From Pseudomonas thivervalensis (GTDB taxonomy: Bacteria; Pseudomonadota; Gammaproteobacteria; Pseudomonadales; Pseudomonadaceae): a stretch of 64,000 nucleotides of DNA. Under the pieces are notes generated by a model. The model saw only the letters and a list, made by a program, of their open reading frames with translations. It was not told the DNA's origin and ran no database searches. Location of the stretch: assembly GCF_001269655.1 (NCBI RefSeq), contig NZ_LHVE01000007.1:372001-436000 (forward strand). Direction: 5' to 3'. This document shows positions 32,899 through 46,084 of the stretch, piece by piece (within the stretch, counting starts at the first letter, position 1; every line of letters begins with the position of its first letter). Both the position numbers and the translations under genes were made by a program.

Positions 32899-35800
32899 AT
32901 GACCGACGCGTTCGAACTCCCCACCACCCTGGCTCATGCCCTCCAGCGCCGTGCCGCGTTGACGCCGGACCGGGTGGCCCTGCGCTTCCTTGCCGACACC
33001 CCGGAGCAGGGTGTGGTGTTGAGTTATCGCGACCTGGACCTGCGCGCCCGGACCATCGCCGCGGCCTTGCAGGCCGAAGCGGCATTCGGTGATCGTGCCG
33101 TGTTGCTGTTCCCCAGCGGCCCGGATTACGTCGCGGCGTTCTTTGGCTGTCTTTACGCCGGGGTGATCGCCGTGCCGGCCTATCCGCCGGAGTCCGCCCG
33201 TCGCCATCATCAGGAGCGCTTGCTGTCGATCCTCAAAGACGCCGAACCGCGCCTGTTGCTCACCACCCGCGACCTGCGCGAGCCGTTGCAAGCCATCGAA
33301 TCGGCGCCACCGGTGCTGTGCGTCGATACCCTCGACCCGGCCCGCGCCGGGCAATGGCAGGCGCCGACGTTGCAGGACGATGACATTGCCTTCCTGCAAT
33401 ACACCTCCGGTTCCACCGCGTTGCCCAAGGGCGTGCAGGTCAGCCACGGCAACCTGGTGGCCAACGAGCTGCTGATCCGCCATGGCTTCGGCATCGACCT
33501 GAACCCCGACGACGTCATCGTCAGCTGGCTGCCGCTGTACCACGACATGGGCCTGATCGGCGGCCTGTTGCAGCCGGTATTCAGTGGCGTTCCCTGCGTA
33601 TTGATGTCACCGGCTTATTTCCTGGCCCGGCCGCTGCGCTGGCTGGAGGCGATCAGTGAGTACGGTGGCACCATCAGTGGCGGCCCGGACTTCGCCTACC
33701 GGCTGTGCAGCGAGCGGGTCAGTGACTCGGCCCTGCAGCGTCTCGACCTGAGCGGCTGGCGCGTGGCCTATTCCGGCTCCGAACCGATCCGTCTCGACAC
33801 CCTGGAACGTTTTGCCGAGAAGTTCGCCCCGTGCGGCTTCACATCGGACAATTTCATGGCCTCCTATGGCTTGGCCGAAGCGACCTTGTTCGTCGCCGGC
33901 ACGCCACGCCGCCACGGCATTCCTTCGTTGCGGGTGGACGACGCGGCGCTGGCGCAAAACCGTGCGGAGCCGGGGCAGGGCAGCGCGGTGATGAGTTGCG
34001 GTGTCAGCCAGCCCGGGCACGCGGTACTGATCGTCGAGCCGGCGACGTTGCAACCATTGGCCGACCATCAGGTCGGTGAAGTCTGGGCCGCCGGGCCGAG
34101 CATCGCCCTGGGCTACTGGCGCAACCCCGAAGCCAGCGCCAAGACCTTTGTCCAGCACGACGGCCGGACCTGGCTGCGTACCGGCGACCTGGGTTTCCGG
34201 CGCGGCGGCGAACTGTTCATCACCGGGCGCCTGAAAGACCTGCTGATTGTGCGCGGGCACAACCTTTATCCCCAGGACATCGAGCAAACCATCGAGCGCG
34301 AAGTGGAGGTGGTGCGCAAGGGCCGGGTGGCGGCGTTCGCGGTCAACGACGGCGGCGAGGAAGGCATCGGCATCGCCGCGGAAATCAGCCGCAGCGTGCA
34401 GAAAATCCTGCCGCCCGAAGCCCTGATCAAAGCCATTCGCCAGGCGGTGGCCGAGGCCTGCCAGCAGGCACCGAGCGTGGTGGTGCTGCTCAATCCCGGT
34501 GCGTTGCCCAAGACCTCCAGCGGCAAGTTGCAGCGCTCCGCCTGCCGCATTCGGTTGGCCGACGGCAGCTTGGACAGTTATGCACAGTTCCCGTCAACTG
34601 AAGCCGGCGTGGTTGATGAATCCGCGCCATCTTCCGAATTGCAAACCCTCATCGGCCAGGCCTGGCAAGAGCAATTGCAGGTCGAGCAAGTCCAGGCGGA
34701 TGATCATTTCTTCCTGCAGGGCGGTAACTCCATCGCCGCCACCCAGGTGATCGCACGACTGAACGAAACCCTTGGGCTGACGCTCAACCTGCGGCTGCTG
34801 TTCGAGGCTCCAACCCTGGGTGCGTTCACGGCAGCGGTGGCGACCCAGCAACAGGACGGCGGCCAGGCCCGGGGCGCCATCAGCGCCTTGCCGCGCCATA
34901 CGCCACTGCCGCAATCCCTGGCACAGAACCGATTGTGGATCACCTGGCAGCTCGATCCCACGAGCCATGCCTACAATATCCCCGGCGCCTTGCACCTGCG
35001 TGGCGAGTTGGACGAAGACGCGTTGCGCGCCAGTTTCCAGCAACTGATCGAGCGTCATGAGTCCCTGCGCACACGGTTCCTGGAACGCGATGGCGTGGCC
35101 CTGCAACAGGTCGATCCGGCTGGCGAGTTCGAGCTGCATGTCATCGACCTCGGCGACCTGCCTGCCGATTCGCGTCAAGCCCGGGCGCGGCAGGTTCGCG
35201 AAGACGAAGCGGCCACGCTGTTCGATCTGGAGAAGGGACCACTGCTGCGGGTCACCCTGTTGCGCCTCGACGAGGATGAGCATCAACTGTTGGTGACACT
35301 GCACCACATCATCGCCGACGGTTGGTCGATGAATCTGTTGATCGAAGAGTTCTCCCGGTTGTACGCCGCCGCCTCCCAAGGCCAGATCGCTGAGCTGGCG
35401 CCATTGCCCTTGCAGTACGCCGACTACGGCAGTTGGCAACGCCAATGGCTCGCCGAGGGCGAGGCCGAGCGTCAATTGAACTATTGGAAGCAGCAACTGG
35501 GTGCTGAACATTCGGCCCTGGTGTTGGGCACGGATCATCCACGCAGCGCTCAACGCCAACGCAGCGCCGCGCGGCACAGCCTGCGCCTGGACAAGGACCT
35601 CGGCGAGGCCCTGCGCCACATGGCCCAGGCTCATGACGCGACGCCATTCATGCTGTTGCTGGCCGCCTTCCAGGCGCTGTTGCAGCGTTACACCGGGCAA
35701 TCCGACCTGCGCATCGGCGTACCCAACGCCAACCGTCCACGCCTGGAAACCCAGGGGCTGATCGGCTTCTTCATCAACACCCAGGTGCTGCGTGGGCAGG

Positions 35801-38800
35801 TCGATTCCCGTCAACCGTTCGCCGCGCTGTTGGCCCAGGCCCGGGAAGCCACGCTCGGTGCCCAGGCCCACCAGGACCTGCCGTTCGAACAACTGCTCGA
35901 AGCGTTTCCCGAGGCGCGCGAGCAAGGCCTGTTCCAGGTGATGTTCAACCACCAGCAACGTGACTTGAGCGCCTTGCGCCGCCTGCCGGGACTGCTCGCC
36001 GAGGAGTTGCCGTGGCACAGCCGCGAAGCCAAGTTCGACCTGCAGCTGCACAGCGAAGAAGATCGCAACGGTCGGTTGACCCTGTCGTTCGACTACGCCG
36101 ACGAATTGTTCGAGGCGACGACCATCGCCCGCCTCGCGGAGCATTACTGCAACCTGTTGCGGGCGGTCTGTGCCGATCCGCAGCAAGCCATCGGCGACGT
36201 GCCGCTGCTGACCACCGAGGAACACCGCCAACAGCAGCAGTGGGGCGCGGCCCCGTGTGCGCCGGCCAGCCAATGGCTGCCGGAGCTGCTGAACGAGCAG
36301 GCCCGCCTTACGCCGCAGCGGACCGCGCTGCTGTGGGACGGCGGCCAACTCGATTATGCCGAGTTGCACGCCCAGGCCAATCGCCTGGCCCATTACCTGC
36401 GGGACAAGGGCGTCGGCCCGGATGTCTGCGTGGCGATTGCCGCCGAGCGTTCGCCGCAGTTGCTCATCGGTGTGCTGGCCATCATCAAGGCCGGCGGTGC
36501 CTATGTGCCGTTGGATGCGGACTACCCGGCCGAACGCCTGGCCTACATGCTCGACGACAGTGGCGTCGACCTGTTGCTGACCCAGACCGCGTTGCTGGAG
36601 CGTTTGCCGGCGTGCGATGGCGTCAGTGTCATCGCCATGGACGCCCTGCACCTGGAACAATGGCCGAGCAATCCGCCGGGCCTGCACCTGCACGGCGATC
36701 ACCTGGCCTACGTGATCTACACCTCCGGCTCCACCGGCCAGCCCAAAGGCGTCGGCAACACTCACGCGGCCCTGGCCGAGCGCCTGCAATGGATGCAGGC
36801 GACCTACGGGCTGGATGCCAGCGATGTGCTGATGCAAAAGGCCCCCATCAGTTTCGACGTGTCGGTCTGGGAATGCTTCTGGCCGCTGATCACCGGCAGC
36901 CAACTGGTGCTGGCCGGTCCCGGCGAACACCGTGACCCGCACCGCATCGCCCAGTTGGTGCAGCAGTTCGGCGTCACCACGCTGCACTTCGTGCCGCCGT
37001 TGCTCAGCCTGTTTGTCGAAGAGCCGCTGAGCGCCCGCTGCACCAGCCTGCGCCGGCTGTTCTCCGGTGGCGAAGCCTTGCCGGCCGAGTTGCGCAACCG
37101 GGTGTTGGCGCAACTGCCGTCGGTGCAATTGCACAACCGCTACGGCCCGACCGAAACCGCGATCAACGTCACCCATTGGCCGTGCACTGAAGCCGATGGC
37201 GAGCGCTCGCCCATCGGCCGGCCCCTGGGCAACGTCCTCTGCCGGGTGCTCGACAGCGACCTCAACCCCGTGCCGGCCGGTGTTCCAGGCGAGCTGTGCA
37301 TCGGCGGCCTGGGCCTGGCCCGGGGTTACCTCGGGCGGCCGGGCCTGAGCGCCGAGCGTTTCGTCGCCGACCCCTTGGGGCCGGCCGGGGCGCGGTTGTA
37401 CCGGACCGGCGACCGTGCGCGCTGGAACGCTGACGGCGTGATCGAATACCTCGGCCGTCTCGACCAGCAGGTCAAGCTGCGCGGCTTCCGGATCGAACCG
37501 CAGGAAATCGAAGCGCGCCTGCTGGCCCAGGACGGCGTCGCCCAAGTGGCGGTGCTGGTGCGCGACACCTCGGCCGGCCCACAACTGATCGGTTATTACA
37601 CCGCGCCGGAGGCTGTCCACGGCGAGGACGAACTGAACACCCGGCTCAAGGCCGCCCTGGCCGCCGAACTGCCGGACTACATGGTGCCCGCCCAACTGCT
37701 GCGCCTGGACGCCATGCCCCTGAGCCCGAGCGGCAAGCTCGACCGTCGCGCCTTGCCCGAGCCGCAATGGCAGGTGCGCGAGCACGTCGAGCCGGTCAGC
37801 GCCCTCGAACAGCAAATCGCCGGCATCTGGCGCGATGTGCTGGGACTGGCGCGTATCGGCCTGCGGGACGATTTTTTTGCCCTCGGCGGCCATTCGTTGC
37901 TGGCGACCCAGATCATTTCCCGCACTCGCCAGGCCTGTGACGTGGAACTGCCGTTGCGGGCGCTGTTCGAGGCCAGTGAAATGGGGGCCTTCGCCGAACA
38001 GGTGCGCTTGATCCAGGCCAGCGGCCAGACCAACCGCCAGCCGCCCATCGAGCAGGTCGACCGCAGCCAACCGGTGCCGCTGTCGTATTCCCAGCAGCGC
38101 ATGTGGTTCCTCTGGCAGATGGAGCCGGACAGCCCGGCCTACAACGTCGGCGGCATGGCGCGCTTGCGCGGCGTGCTGGATGTCGGGCGCTTCGAGGCAG
38201 CCTTGCAGGCGCTGATCCTGCGTCACGAAACCCTGCGCACCACGTTCCCGAGCGTCGATGGCGTGGCCCGCCAACAGGTGCACAGCGAGACGGGCTTGCG
38301 CATGGACTGGAAGGACTTCTCGACGCTGGTCGCCGACACTCGCCAGCAGCGAGTGCAGCAACTGGCGGACAGCGAGGCCCACCAGCCGTTCGACCTGGAA
38401 ACCGGACCGCTGCTGCGGGCCTGCCTGGTCAAGACCGCCGAGCATGAGCATTACTTCGTGCTGACGCTGCACCACATCGTCACCGAAGGCTGGGCGATGG
38501 ACATTTTCGCCCGTGAACTGAGCGCGCTGTACGAAGCTTTCGTCGACGATCGCGAATCCCCGCTGGAACCGTTGCCGGTGCAGTACCTGGACTACAGCGT
38601 CTGGCAGCGCCAGTGGCTGGAGTCCGGCGAGCGTCAACGGCAACTGGATTACTGGACCGCGCAACTGGGCCGCGAACACCCGCTGCTGGAACTGCCTGGC
38701 GACCGCCCGCGTCCGTCGGTGCAAAGCCATCGTGGCGAATTGTTCCGTTTCGATCTGAGCGATGAGTTGGCCGCGCGGGTCCGCGCCTTCAATGCGCAAC

Positions 38801-41800
38801 AGGGCCTGACCCTGTTCATGACCATGACCGCCGCCTTGGCCGTGTTGCTTTACCGCTACAGCGGGCAGACTGACCTGCGCATCGGTGCGCCAGTGGCCAA
38901 CCGCATCCGTCCTGAAAGCGAAGGGCTGATCGGTGCGTTCCTCAACACCCAGGTGCTGCGTTGCCAACTCGACGGGCAGATGTCGGTGGGCGAGTTATTC
39001 GAACAGGTGCGCCACACTGTCATCGAAGGCCAGTCCCATCAGGACTTGCCGTTCGATCATCTGGTGGAGGCCCTGCAACCACCGCGCAGTGCGGCCTACA
39101 ACCCACTGTTCCAAGTGATGTGCAACGTGCAGCGCTGGGAATTCCAGCAGAGTCGCACGCTGGCCGGCATGAGCGTCGAATACCTGGTCAACGATGCCCG
39201 GGCCACCAAGTTCGACCTCAACCTGGAGGTCACCGATCTGGACCAGCGCCTGGGTTGCTGCCTGACCTACAGCACCGACCTGTTCGACGAACCGCGTATC
39301 GCGCGCATGGCCGGGCACTGGCGCAACCTGCTGGAAGCGCTGCTGGTCGATCCGACCCGACGGTTGAGCGAACTGCCGTTGTTGGAGGCTGGCGAGCAGC
39401 AACAATTGCTCGACAGCCTGGGTGTCGAGCCGGGTGAGCATCGCCTGGACCAATGCATTCATGAACTGTTCGACGAACAGGCCCGGACGCGTCCCGATGC
39501 ACCGGCCCTGACCTTCGCCGGGCAGACCCTGACGTATGCGCAACTGGACAGCCGCGCCAATCGCCTGGCCTGGAGCCTGCGCGAGCGAGGCGTCGGGCCG
39601 CAGGTACGGGTTGGCCTGGCCCTGGAACGTTCGCTGGAAATGGTCATCGGCCTGCTGGCGATCCTCAAGGCTGGCGGTGCCTACGTGCCGCTGGACCCGG
39701 AATACCCGTTGGATCGCCTGCACTACATGATCGAAGACAGTGGCATCAGCCTGTTGCTCAGCGACCGGGCGATGCTCCAGGCCTTGGATGCTTTGCCCGA
39801 GGGCGTGGGCCGCTGGTGCCTGGAAGACGACTCGGCGGCTCTGGCCCAATACCCGGATCACCCGCTGCCGTTGATCAACCTGCCGCAACACCAGGCGTAC
39901 CTGATCTACACCTCGGGTTCCACCGGCAAGCCCAAGGGCGTGGTGGTGTCCCACGGTGAAATCGCCATGCATTGCCAGGCGGTGATCCAGCGCTTTGGCA
40001 TGCGCCCGGACGACTGCGAGTTGCATTTCTATTCCATCAATTTCGACGCGGCCACCGAACGCCTCTTGGTGCCGTTGCTCAGCGGCGCCCACGTGGTGCT
40101 GCGGGCCCAGGGCCAGTGGGACGCCGAGGAAATCTGCGGGCTGATTCGCCAGCACCGCATCAACATCCTCGGTTTCACGCCCAGCTACGGCAGCCAGTTG
40201 GCGCAGTGGTTGGCGACCCAAGGGCAGACCTTGCCGGTGCGCATGTGCATCACCGGCGGCGAAGCCCTGACGGGTGAGCATCTGCAGCGCATCCGCGCGG
40301 CGTTCAGCCCGAGCCTGTTCTTCAACGCCTATGGTCCGACCGAAACCGTGGTCATGCCACTGGCGAGCCTGGCCCCCGAGCAATTGGAGGAGGGCGCGGC
40401 CAGTGTGCCGATCGGCAGCGTGATCGGCGCCCGCGTGGCGTATATCCTCGACGCCGACCTGGCGTTGGTGCCGCCAGGCGCCACGGGTGAGTTGTATGTC
40501 GGCGGCGCCGGTCTTGCCCAGGGCTATCACCAGCGTCCGGGCATGACCGCCGAGCGTTTCGTCGCCGATCCGTTCGCCACCGAAGGCGGACGCTTGTATC
40601 GCACCGGCGACCTGGTGCGCCAGCGTGCCGACGGTCTGGTGGAGTACCTGGGACGGATCGACCATCAGGTGAAAATCCGCGGTTTCCGTATCGAGCTGGG
40701 GGAAATCGAAACCCGCCTGCTGGAACATGAGGCGGTGCGCGAGGCTGTGGTGCTGGCCCTCGACATGCCTGGCGGCAAGCAACTGGCCGGCTACCTCGTG
40801 AGCGACATCGCCAGCCAGGACAGCGAGCGACAAGCAGCCCTGCGCGACGCCTTGAAAAACCAGCTCAAGGCCCAGTTGCCGGACTACATGGTGCCCACGC
40901 ACCTGATCCTGCTGGCAAACATGCCGCTGACCGCCAACGGCAAGCTCGACCGTCGTGCCTTGCCGCTGCCCGACCCTGAACTCAATCGCCAACACTACGT
41001 GGCGCCGAGCAATGCCCTGGAACAGACCCTGGCGGCAATCTGGTGCGACGTATTGAACGTGGCGCAGGTGGGCCTCAACGATAACTTCTTCGAGCTGGGC
41101 GGCGATTCGATCCTGTCCATCCAGGTGGTCAGCCGCGCCCGGCAGCAGGGCATTCATTTCACGCCCCGGGATTTGTTCCAGCATCAGACCGTACAGACCC
41201 TCGCTGCTGTTGCCACGCGCAGCCAGCAGGTGCACGCCGAGCAGGGCCAGTTGCAGGGTGAGTCCGGGCTGACGCCGATCCAGCACTGGTTCTTCGACCG
41301 TCCGCTTCCCAACCGGCATCACTGGAACCAGGCGTTGCTGCTGGAGCCGACCACGACCCTGGACCCGCAACCGCTGGAGCAGGCGCTGCGCAGTGTCTTC
41401 CAGCATCACGATGCCTTGCGCCTGGTTTTCGGCGAAACCGCCGGGCGCTGGCGCGCCGAGCACCAGCCGCTGGCTGACGCTGTGCTGTTGCAGCAGGTGT
41501 CCGTGGACACCGCGCAGGCGTGCGAAGCGTTGTTTGCCGAGGCGCAGGGCCGTTTCAATCTAGCCACTGGGCCATTGCTGCATGCCGTGTTGGCGCAACT
41601 GCCGGATGGTCGGCAACGGTTGCTGATCGTCATCCATCACCTGGTGGTGGACGGTGTGTCGTGGCGGGTACTGATGGACGACCTGCAAACCGTCTACCGC
41701 CAGCTCGTCGCCGGGCAAGAGGCGCAACTGCCGGCCAAGACCAGCCCGTTGCGCGACTGGGCGGCGCGTTTGCAGGCCTACGCCGGCAGCGAATCCCTGC

Positions 41801-44800
41801 GCGAAGAACTGGAGGGGTGGCAGGCGCAGTTGAGCGGGACGCACGTGCAGTTGCCATGCGCGAACCCCGAGGGCGGACTCCAGGAGCGTCACGCGCAAAC
41901 CGTCAGCGTGCGCCTGGACGCCGAGCGTACCCGGCAATTGTTGCAACAGGCGCCGAGCGCCTACCGCACCCAGGTCAATGACCTGCTGTTGACGGCGCTG
42001 GCTCGGGTGTTGTGCCGTTGGACCGGCCATGATTCGGCCTTGGTCCAGCTCGAAGGGCACGGCCGCGAAGCGCTGTTCGACGACCTCGACCTGACCCGTA
42101 CCGTGGGCTGGTTCACCAGCGTCTACCCCGTGCGCCTGAGTCCAGCGGCCGAAGATTTCAGCGTCTCGATCAAGACCATCAAGGAGCAACTGCGCGCGGT
42201 GCCCCACAAGGGCCTCGGTTATGGTGTGCTGCGCTACCTGGCGGACCCGGCGACTCGCGAGGCGATGGCCGGCCTGCCGCACGCGGCGATCACCTTCAAC
42301 TACCTGGGCCAGCTCGACCAGACCCTGGGTCAGGAGGCGTTGTTCCAGCCGCTGGATGCGCCGCTGGGTGTGATCCACGATCCCGATGCGCCGCTGCCCA
42401 ATGAGCTGAGCGTTGACAGCCAGGTCAGTGGCGGCGAGCTGGTGCTGCGCTGGACCTTCAGTGCCGAACGTCATGAACGCCAGGCCATTGCCACGCTGGC
42501 CGAGGCCTACCTCGACGAGTTGCAAGGCCTGATCGAACACTGCCTGACGGACGCGGCGGGCGGCCTGACGCCATCGGACTTCCCCCTGGCGAAGCTGACC
42601 CAGGGCCAGCTCGACAGCTTGCCCGTGCCGGCCGCGCAGATAGAAGACGTCTATCCGCTGACGCCCATGCAGGAAGGCATGCTGTTGCATACCTTGCTGG
42701 AGCCGGGCACTGGCCTGTACTACATGCAGGATCGCTACCGCATCAACAGCGAACTGGACCCGCAGCGGTTTGCCCAGGCCTGGCAGGCGGTCATTGCCCG
42801 TCACGAAGCCTTGCGTGCTTCGTTCTGCTGGAACGTTGGCGAGGACATGCTGCAAATCATCCACAAGCCGGGCCGCACGCCGGCGGATTACCTCGACTGG
42901 TCCGAGGTGCCCGAGGACGTCCAGGAAGCCAAGCTCCAGGCCCTGCTCAAGGATGAGCGCGAGGCCGGTTTCGATCTGTTGAACCAGGCGCCGTTCCACC
43001 TGCGGCTGATCCGGGTCGGTGCGGCGCGCTACTGGTTCATGATGAGCAACCACCACATCCTCATCGATGCCTGGTGCCGTTCGCTGCTGATGAACGACTT
43101 CTTCGAGATCTACACCGCCCTGGGCGAGCAGCGCGAACCGCAGTTGGCCGTGCCACCGCGCTATCGCGACTACATCGGCTGGCTGCAGCACCAGAGCCTG
43201 GACGAAGCCCGGCAGTGGTGGAAGGACTACCTGCAAGGCTTCGAGCGAACCACGCCGATCCCTGGCGACCGGCCGTTCCTGCGCGAGCACGCCGGTGACA
43301 GCGGCGGCATGGTCGTCGGCGACTGTTACACCCGCCTCGACGTGCGGGACGGTGCGCGGCTGCGGGAGCTGGCCCAGGCCCATCAACTGACGGTCAACAC
43401 CTTCGCCCAGGCGGCATGGGCCCTGGTACTGCGCCGGGTCAGCGGCGATCGCGACGTGCTGTTCGGCGTCACCGTGGCCGGGCGCCCGGTGGAGCTGCCG
43501 CAGATGCAACGCACCGTGGGGTTGTTCATCAACAGCATCGCCTTGCGCGTGCAGATGCCCGAGGACCATCAGCGCTGCGGCGTGCGCCAGTGGCTCGGCG
43601 ATTTGCTGGACCGCAACATGCAACTGCGCGAGTACGAATACCTGCCGCTGGTGAGCATCCAGGAAGCCAGCGAACTACCCAAGGGCCAGCCGCTGTTCGA
43701 CAGTCTGTTCGTGTTCGAGAACGCGCCGGTGGAAGTCTCGGTGCTGGATCGCGCCCAAAGCCTCAATGCCACTTCGGACTCGGGCCGGACCCACACCAAC
43801 TTCCCGCTGACGGCGGTCTGCTACCCGGGGGATGACCTGGGGCTGCACCTTTCGTACGACCAGCGCTACTTCGATGAAAGCACTGTCCAAGGCCTGCTGA
43901 GCGAGTTCAAGCGCTTGCTGTTGGCGCTGATGGAAGGCTTGCACGGCGACATGAGCGAGCTGCCGCTGATCGGTGGCGAAGAGCAGGACTTCCTGATCGA
44001 AGGCTGCAACCAGAGCGAGCATGCCTATCCGCTGGAGCAGAGCTATATCGAGCTGTTCGAGGCGCGGGTCGCGGCCCATCCGCAACGCCCTGCGGTCAGT
44101 TGCCTGGACGCGACCTACAGCTACGCCGAGCTGAATGCGCGGAGCAACCGCCTCGGTCATGCGCTGATCGCGGCCGGCGTCGGCCTGGATCAGCCGGTGG
44201 CGCTGCTGGCCGAACGGGATGCGACACTGCTGGGCATGATCATCGGCAGCTTCAAGGCCGGTGCCGGCTACTTGCCGCTGGATCCCGGCCTGCCGAGCCA
44301 GCGCCTGAGCCGCATCATCGAATTGAGCCGCACGCCGTTGCTGGTCTGCACCCAGGCCTGCCAGGCCCAGGCCCAGGCGTTGCTGGACGAGTTCGCCTGC
44401 TCCGGACGACCGAAGTTATTGGTGTGGGAAACCGTCCAGGCCAGCGACTTTTCACCGCACAATCCAGGCGTCTACAGCGGGCCGGACAACCTTGCCTACG
44501 TGATCTACACCTCCGGCTCCACCGGCCTGCCCAAAGGCGTGATGGTGGAACAGCGGGGCATGCTCAACAACCAGCTGAGCAAAGTGCCGTACCTGGCGCT
44601 GAGCGAGGCGGATGTGATTGCCCAGACCGCTTCGCAAAGCTTCGATATTTCGGTCTGGCAGTTCCTGGCCGCGCCGTTGTTCGGCGCCCGGGTCGACATC
44701 GTGCCCAACGCCATCGCCCATGATCCGCAAGGGCTGCTGGAGCATGTGCAGCAGCAGGGCATTACCGTGCTGGAAAGCGTGCCGTCGTTGATCCAGGGCA

Positions 44801-45885
44801 TGCTCGCCCAGGAACGCATCGGCCTGGACGGCCTGCGCTGGATGCTGCCCACCGGCGAAGCGATGCCACCGGAACTGGCTCACCAGTGGTTGTTGCGTTA
44901 CCCGGACATTGGTTTGGTCAACGCCTACGGCCCGGCGGAATGCTCCGACGACGTGGCGTTCTTCCGGGTCGACCAGGCGTCGACCCGCGGCACTTACCTG
45001 CCGATTGGCACGCCCACCGACAACAACCGTTTGTACCTGCTCGATGGCGCGCTGGACCTGGTGCCGCTGGGTGCGGTGGGTGAGTTGTGCGTGGCGGGCA
45101 CCGGGGTCGGGCGCGGGTATGTCAGCGATCCGTTGCGCACCGCCCCGGTGTTTGTGCCGAACCCGTTCGGGGCGACGGGAGAGCGGCTGTACCGCACCGG
45201 CGACCTGGCGCGGCGGCGCAGCGACGGGGTCTTGGAGTATGTAGGGCGCATCGACCATCAGGTGAAGATCCGTGGCTACCGCATCGAACTGGGGGAAATC
45301 GAAGCGCGTTTGCATGAACAGCCGGAAGTGCGCGATGGCGCGGTGGGGGTGCAGGAAGGCGCCAACGGCAAGCACTTGGTGGGCTACCTCGTGGCCACCG
45401 ACTCCGCGCTGAAACCCGCCGAACGCCTGGAGCGCATCAAGCAGCGCCTGCGGGCCGAACTGCCGGAATACATGGTGCCGCTGCACTGGCTATGGCTCGA
45501 CCGCCTGCCCCTCAACGCCAACGGCAAACTGGATCGCAAGGCCTTGCCGGCCCTGGAGATCGGCCAGTTGCAAAGCCAGGACTACCAGGCGCCCGGCAAT
45601 GAGCTGGAGCAGACCCTGGCGGACATCTGGGCCGAGGTACTGAAGGTCGAGCGGGTGGGCGTGCGGGATAACTTCTTCGAGCTGGGCGGCCATTCCTTGC
45701 TGGCGACGCAAATCGCCTCACGGGTGCAGAAGGCCCTGCAACGCAATGTGCCGCTGCGGGCGATGTTCGAATGCAGCACGGTGCAGGAACTGGCCGAGTA
45801 CATCGAAGGCCTGGCGGCCAGCGAGATCACTGGGGAGAAGGTGGATCGGTTGAATGACCTGATGGCGGAGTTGGAGGGGTTGTAG
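32899..45885 (+). CDS. pvdL: Pyoverdine chromophore non-ribosomal peptide synthetase PvdL
   Basis: 4328 residues, close to the 4342 I recall for P. aeruginosa PvdL; it builds the acyl-Glu-D-Tyr-Dab start of pyoverdine. Order: acyl-AMP ligase (about 1-570; [10 protein letters not shown] at 169), carrier (Ser 611), C1 (HHIIADG at 802), A1 ([10 protein letters not shown] at 1275), carrier (Ser 1666), C2 (HHIVTEG at 1858), A2 (2338), carrier GGDS (Ser 2737), epimerase (HHLVVDG at 2913), C3 (HHILIDA at 3385), A3 (3871), carrier (Ser 4266). There is no thioesterase, as expected when the chain passes to PvdI. My reading of the A codes is DVWHFGRINK (Glu-like), DAEGIGAVMK (Tyr by homology) and DIWELTADDK (the known Dab code). 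ATG 32899 has AGGA upstream; 32857 is the frame start. Confidence 0.95.
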   Translation: MTDAFELPTTLAHALQRRAALTPDRVALRFLADTPEQGVVLSYRDLDLRARTIAAALQAEAAFGDRAVLLFPSGPDYVAAFFGCLYAGVIAVPAYPPESARRHHQERLLSILKDAEPRLLLTTRDLREPLQAIESAPPVLCVDTLDPARAGQWQAPTLQDDDIAFLQYTSGSTALPKGVQVSHGNLVANELLIRHGFGIDLNPDDVIVSWLPLYHDMGLIGGLLQPVFSGVPCVLMSPAYFLARPLRWLEAISEYGGTISGGPDFAYRLCSERVSDSALQRLDLSGWRVAYSGSEPIRLDTLERFAEKFAPCGFTSDNFMASYGLAEATLFVAGTPRRHGIPSLRVDDAALAQNRAEPGQGSAVMSCGVSQPGHAVLIVEPATLQPLADHQVGEVWAAGPSIALGYWRNPEASAKTFVQHDGRTWLRTGDLGFRRGGELFITGRLKDLLIVRGHNLYPQDIEQTIEREVEVVRKGRVAAFAVNDGGEEGIGIAAEISRSVQKILPPEALIKAIRQAVAEACQQAPSVVVLLNPGALPKTSSGKLQRSACRIRLADGSLDSYAQFPSTEAGVVDESAPSSELQTLIGQAWQEQLQVEQVQADDHFFLQGGNSIAATQVIARLNETLGLTLNLRLLFEAPTLGAFTAAVATQQQDGGQARGAISALPRHTPLPQSLAQNRLWITWQLDPTSHAYNIPGALHLRGELDEDALRASFQQLIERHESLRTRFLERDGVALQQVDPAGEFELHVIDLGDLPADSRQARARQVREDEAATLFDLEKGPLLRVTLLRLDEDEHQLLVTLHHIIADGWSMNLLIEEFSRLYAAASQGQIAELAPLPLQYADYGSWQRQWLAEGEAERQLNYWKQQLGAEHSALVLGTDHPRSAQRQRSAARHSLRLDKDLGEALRHMAQAHDATPFMLLLAAFQALLQRYTGQSDLRIGVPNANRPRLETQGLIGFFINTQVLRGQVDSRQPFAALLAQAREATLGAQAHQDLPFEQLLEAFPEAREQGLFQVMFNHQQRDLSALRRLPGLLAEELPWHSREAKFDLQLHSEEDRNGRLTLSFDYADELFEATTIARLAEHYCNLLRAVCADPQQAIGDVPLLTTEEHRQQQQWGAAPCAPASQWLPELLNEQARLTPQRTALLWDGGQLDYAELHAQANRLAHYLRDKGVGPDVCVAIAAERSPQLLIGVLAIIKAGGAYVPLDADYPAERLAYMLDDSGVDLLLTQTALLERLPACDGVSVIAMDALHLEQWPSNPPGLHLHGDHLAYVIYTSGSTGQPKGVGNTHAALAERLQWMQATYGLDASDVLMQKAPISFDVSVWECFWPLITGSQLVLAGPGEHRDPHRIAQLVQQFGVTTLHFVPPLLSLFVEEPLSARCTSLRRLFSGGEALPAELRNRVLAQLPSVQLHNRYGPTETAINVTHWPCTEADGERSPIGRPLGNVLCRVLDSDLNPVPAGVPGELCIGGLGLARGYLGRPGLSAERFVADPLGPAGARLYRTGDRARWNADGVIEYLGRLDQQVKLRGFRIEPQEIEARLLAQDGVAQVAVLVRDTSAGPQLIGYYTAPEAVHGEDELNTRLKAALAAELPDYMVPAQLLRLDAMPLSPSGKLDRRALPEPQWQVREHVEPVSALEQQIAGIWRDVLGLARIGLRDDFFALGGHSLLATQIISRTRQACDVELPLRALFEASEMGAFAEQVRLIQASGQTNRQPPIEQVDRSQPVPLSYSQQRMWFLWQMEPDSPAYNVGGMARLRGVLDVGRFEAALQALILRHETLRTTFPSVDGVARQQVHSETGLRMDWKDFSTLVADTRQQRVQQLADSEAHQPFDLETGPLLRACLVKTAEHEHYFVLTLHHIVTEGWAMDIFARELSALYEAFVDDRESPLEPLPVQYLDYSVWQRQWLESGERQRQLDYWTAQLGREHPLLELPGDRPRPSVQSHRGELFRFDLSDELAARVRAFNAQQGLTLFMTMTAALAVLLYRYSGQTDLRIGAPVANRIRPESEGLIGAFLNTQVLRCQLDGQMSVGELFEQVRHTVIEGQSHQDLPFDHLVEALQPPRSAAYNPLFQVMCNVQRWEFQQSRTLAGMSVEYLVNDARATKFDLNLEVTDLDQRLGCCLTYSTDLFDEPRIARMAGHWRNLLEALLVDPTRRLSELPLLEAGEQQQLLDSLGVEPGEHRLDQCIHELFDEQARTRPDAPALTFAGQTLTYAQLDSRANRLAWSLRERGVGPQVRVGLALERSLEMVIGLLAILKAGGAYVPLDPEYPLDRLHYMIEDSGISLLLSDRAMLQALDALPEGVGRWCLEDDSAALAQYPDHPLPLINLPQHQAYLIYTSGSTGKPKGVVVSHGEIAMHCQAVIQRFGMRPDDCELHFYSINFDAATERLLVPLLSGAHVVLRAQGQWDAEEICGLIRQHRINILGFTPSYGSQLAQWLATQGQTLPVRMCITGGEALTGEHLQRIRAAFSPSLFFNAYGPTETVVMPLASLAPEQLEEGAASVPIGSVIGARVAYILDADLALVPPGATGELYVGGAGLAQGYHQRPGMTAERFVADPFATEGGRLYRTGDLVRQRADGLVEYLGRIDHQVKIRGFRIELGEIETRLLEHEAVREAVVLALDMPGGKQLAGYLVSDIASQDSERQAALRDALKNQLKAQLPDYMVPTHLILLANMPLTANGKLDRRALPLPDPELNRQHYVAPSNALEQTLAAIWCDVLNVAQVGLNDNFFELGGDSILSIQVVSRARQQGIHFTPRDLFQHQTVQTLAAVATRSQQVHAEQGQLQGESGLTPIQHWFFDRPLPNRHHWNQALLLEPTTTLDPQPLEQALRSVFQHHDALRLVFGETAGRWRAEHQPLADAVLLQQVSVDTAQACEALFAEAQGRFNLATGPLLHAVLAQLPDGRQRLLIVIHHLVVDGVSWRVLMDDLQTVYRQLVAGQEAQLPAKTSPLRDWAARLQAYAGSESLREELEGWQAQLSGTHVQLPCANPEGGLQERHAQTVSVRLDAERTRQLLQQAPSAYRTQVNDLLLTALARVLCRWTGHDSALVQLEGHGREALFDDLDLTRTVGWFTSVYPVRLSPAAEDFSVSIKTIKEQLRAVPHKGLGYGVLRYLADPATREAMAGLPHAAITFNYLGQLDQTLGQEALFQPLDAPLGVIHDPDAPLPNELSVDSQVSGGELVLRWTFSAERHERQAIATLAEAYLDELQGLIEHCLTDAAGGLTPSDFPLAKLTQGQLDSLPVPAAQIEDVYPLTPMQEGMLLHTLLEPGTGLYYMQDRYRINSELDPQRFAQAWQAVIARHEALRASFCWNVGEDMLQIIHKPGRTPADYLDWSEVPEDVQEAKLQALLKDEREAGFDLLNQAPFHLRLIRVGAARYWFMMSNHHILIDAWCRSLLMNDFFEIYTALGEQREPQLAVPPRYRDYIGWLQHQSLDEARQWWKDYLQGFERTTPIPGDRPFLREHAGDSGGMVVGDCYTRLDVRDGARLRELAQAHQLTVNTFAQAAWALVLRRVSGDRDVLFGVTVAGRPVELPQMQRTVGLFINSIALRVQMPEDHQRCGVRQWLGDLLDRNMQLREYEYLPLVSIQEASELPKGQPLFDSLFVFENAPVEVSVLDRAQSLNATSDSGRTHTNFPLTAVCYPGDDLGLHLSYDQRYFDESTVQGLLSEFKRLLLALMEGLHGDMSELPLIGGEEQDFLIEGCNQSEHAYPLEQSYIELFEARVAAHPQRPAVSCLDATYSYAELNARSNRLGHALIAAGVGLDQPVALLAERDATLLGMIIGSFKAGAGYLPLDPGLPSQRLSRIIELSRTPLLVCTQACQAQAQALLDEFACSGRPKLLVWETVQASDFSPHNPGVYSGPDNLAYVIYTSGSTGLPKGVMVEQRGMLNNQLSKVPYLALSEADVIAQTASQSFDISVWQFLAAPLFGARVDIVPNAIAHDPQGLLEHVQQQGITVLESVPSLIQGMLAQERIGLDGLRWMLPTGEAMPPELAHQWLLRYPDIGLVNAYGPAECSDDVAFFRVDQASTRGTYLPIGTPTDNNRLYLLDGALDLVPLGAVGELCVAGTGVGRGYVSDPLRTAPVFVPNPFGATGERLYRTGDLARRRSDGVLEYVGRIDHQVKIRGYRIELGEIEARLHEQPEVRDGAVGVQEGANGKHLVGYLVATDSALKPAERLERIKQRLRAELPEYMVPLHWLWLDRLPLNANGKLDRKALPALEIGQLQSQDYQAPGNELEQTLADIWAEVLKVERVGVRDNFFELGGHSLLATQIASRVQKALQRNVPLRAMFECSTVQELAEYIEGLAASEITGEKVDRLNDLMAELEGL

Positions 45886-45908
45886 TTTTGCGGTGTCTGT
45901 AATGGCCT

Positions 45909-45985
45909 CATCGCGAGCAAGCTCGCTCCCACAGGGATTTGTGAACGACGCAAATCCCATGTGGGAGCGAGCTTGCTCGCGATGG
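45909..45985. repeat. REP pair (GTGGGAGCGAGC type)
   Basis: Facing units between pvdL and the alpha/beta hydrolase gene; core GAGCAAGCTCGC on one side, GAGCTTGCTCGC on the other. Confidence 0.9.
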
Positions 45986-46084
45986 CGGCTATACAAACAG
46001 CACAAAACCCAAGGTTGACGCCTCGCGCCTGGCGGCTCAGTCTCCCCAAGGCTTTTCTCCCAGACTCAAACAAGGAGGTCACCG

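Noticed and set aside
34594..38967. Very long antisense reading frame (1457 codons) inside pvdL
   Set aside because: Antisense frames of this size arise from the GC-rich codon bias of the synthetase. The product is low-complexity (Gln, Gly, Arg, His) with no known domain, while the sense strand encodes a complete NRPS.
38995..43623. Further antisense frames in pvdL (822 and 687 codons)
   Set aside because: Same cause; they coincide exactly with NRPS domains on the + strand and have no ribosome site or family resemblance.
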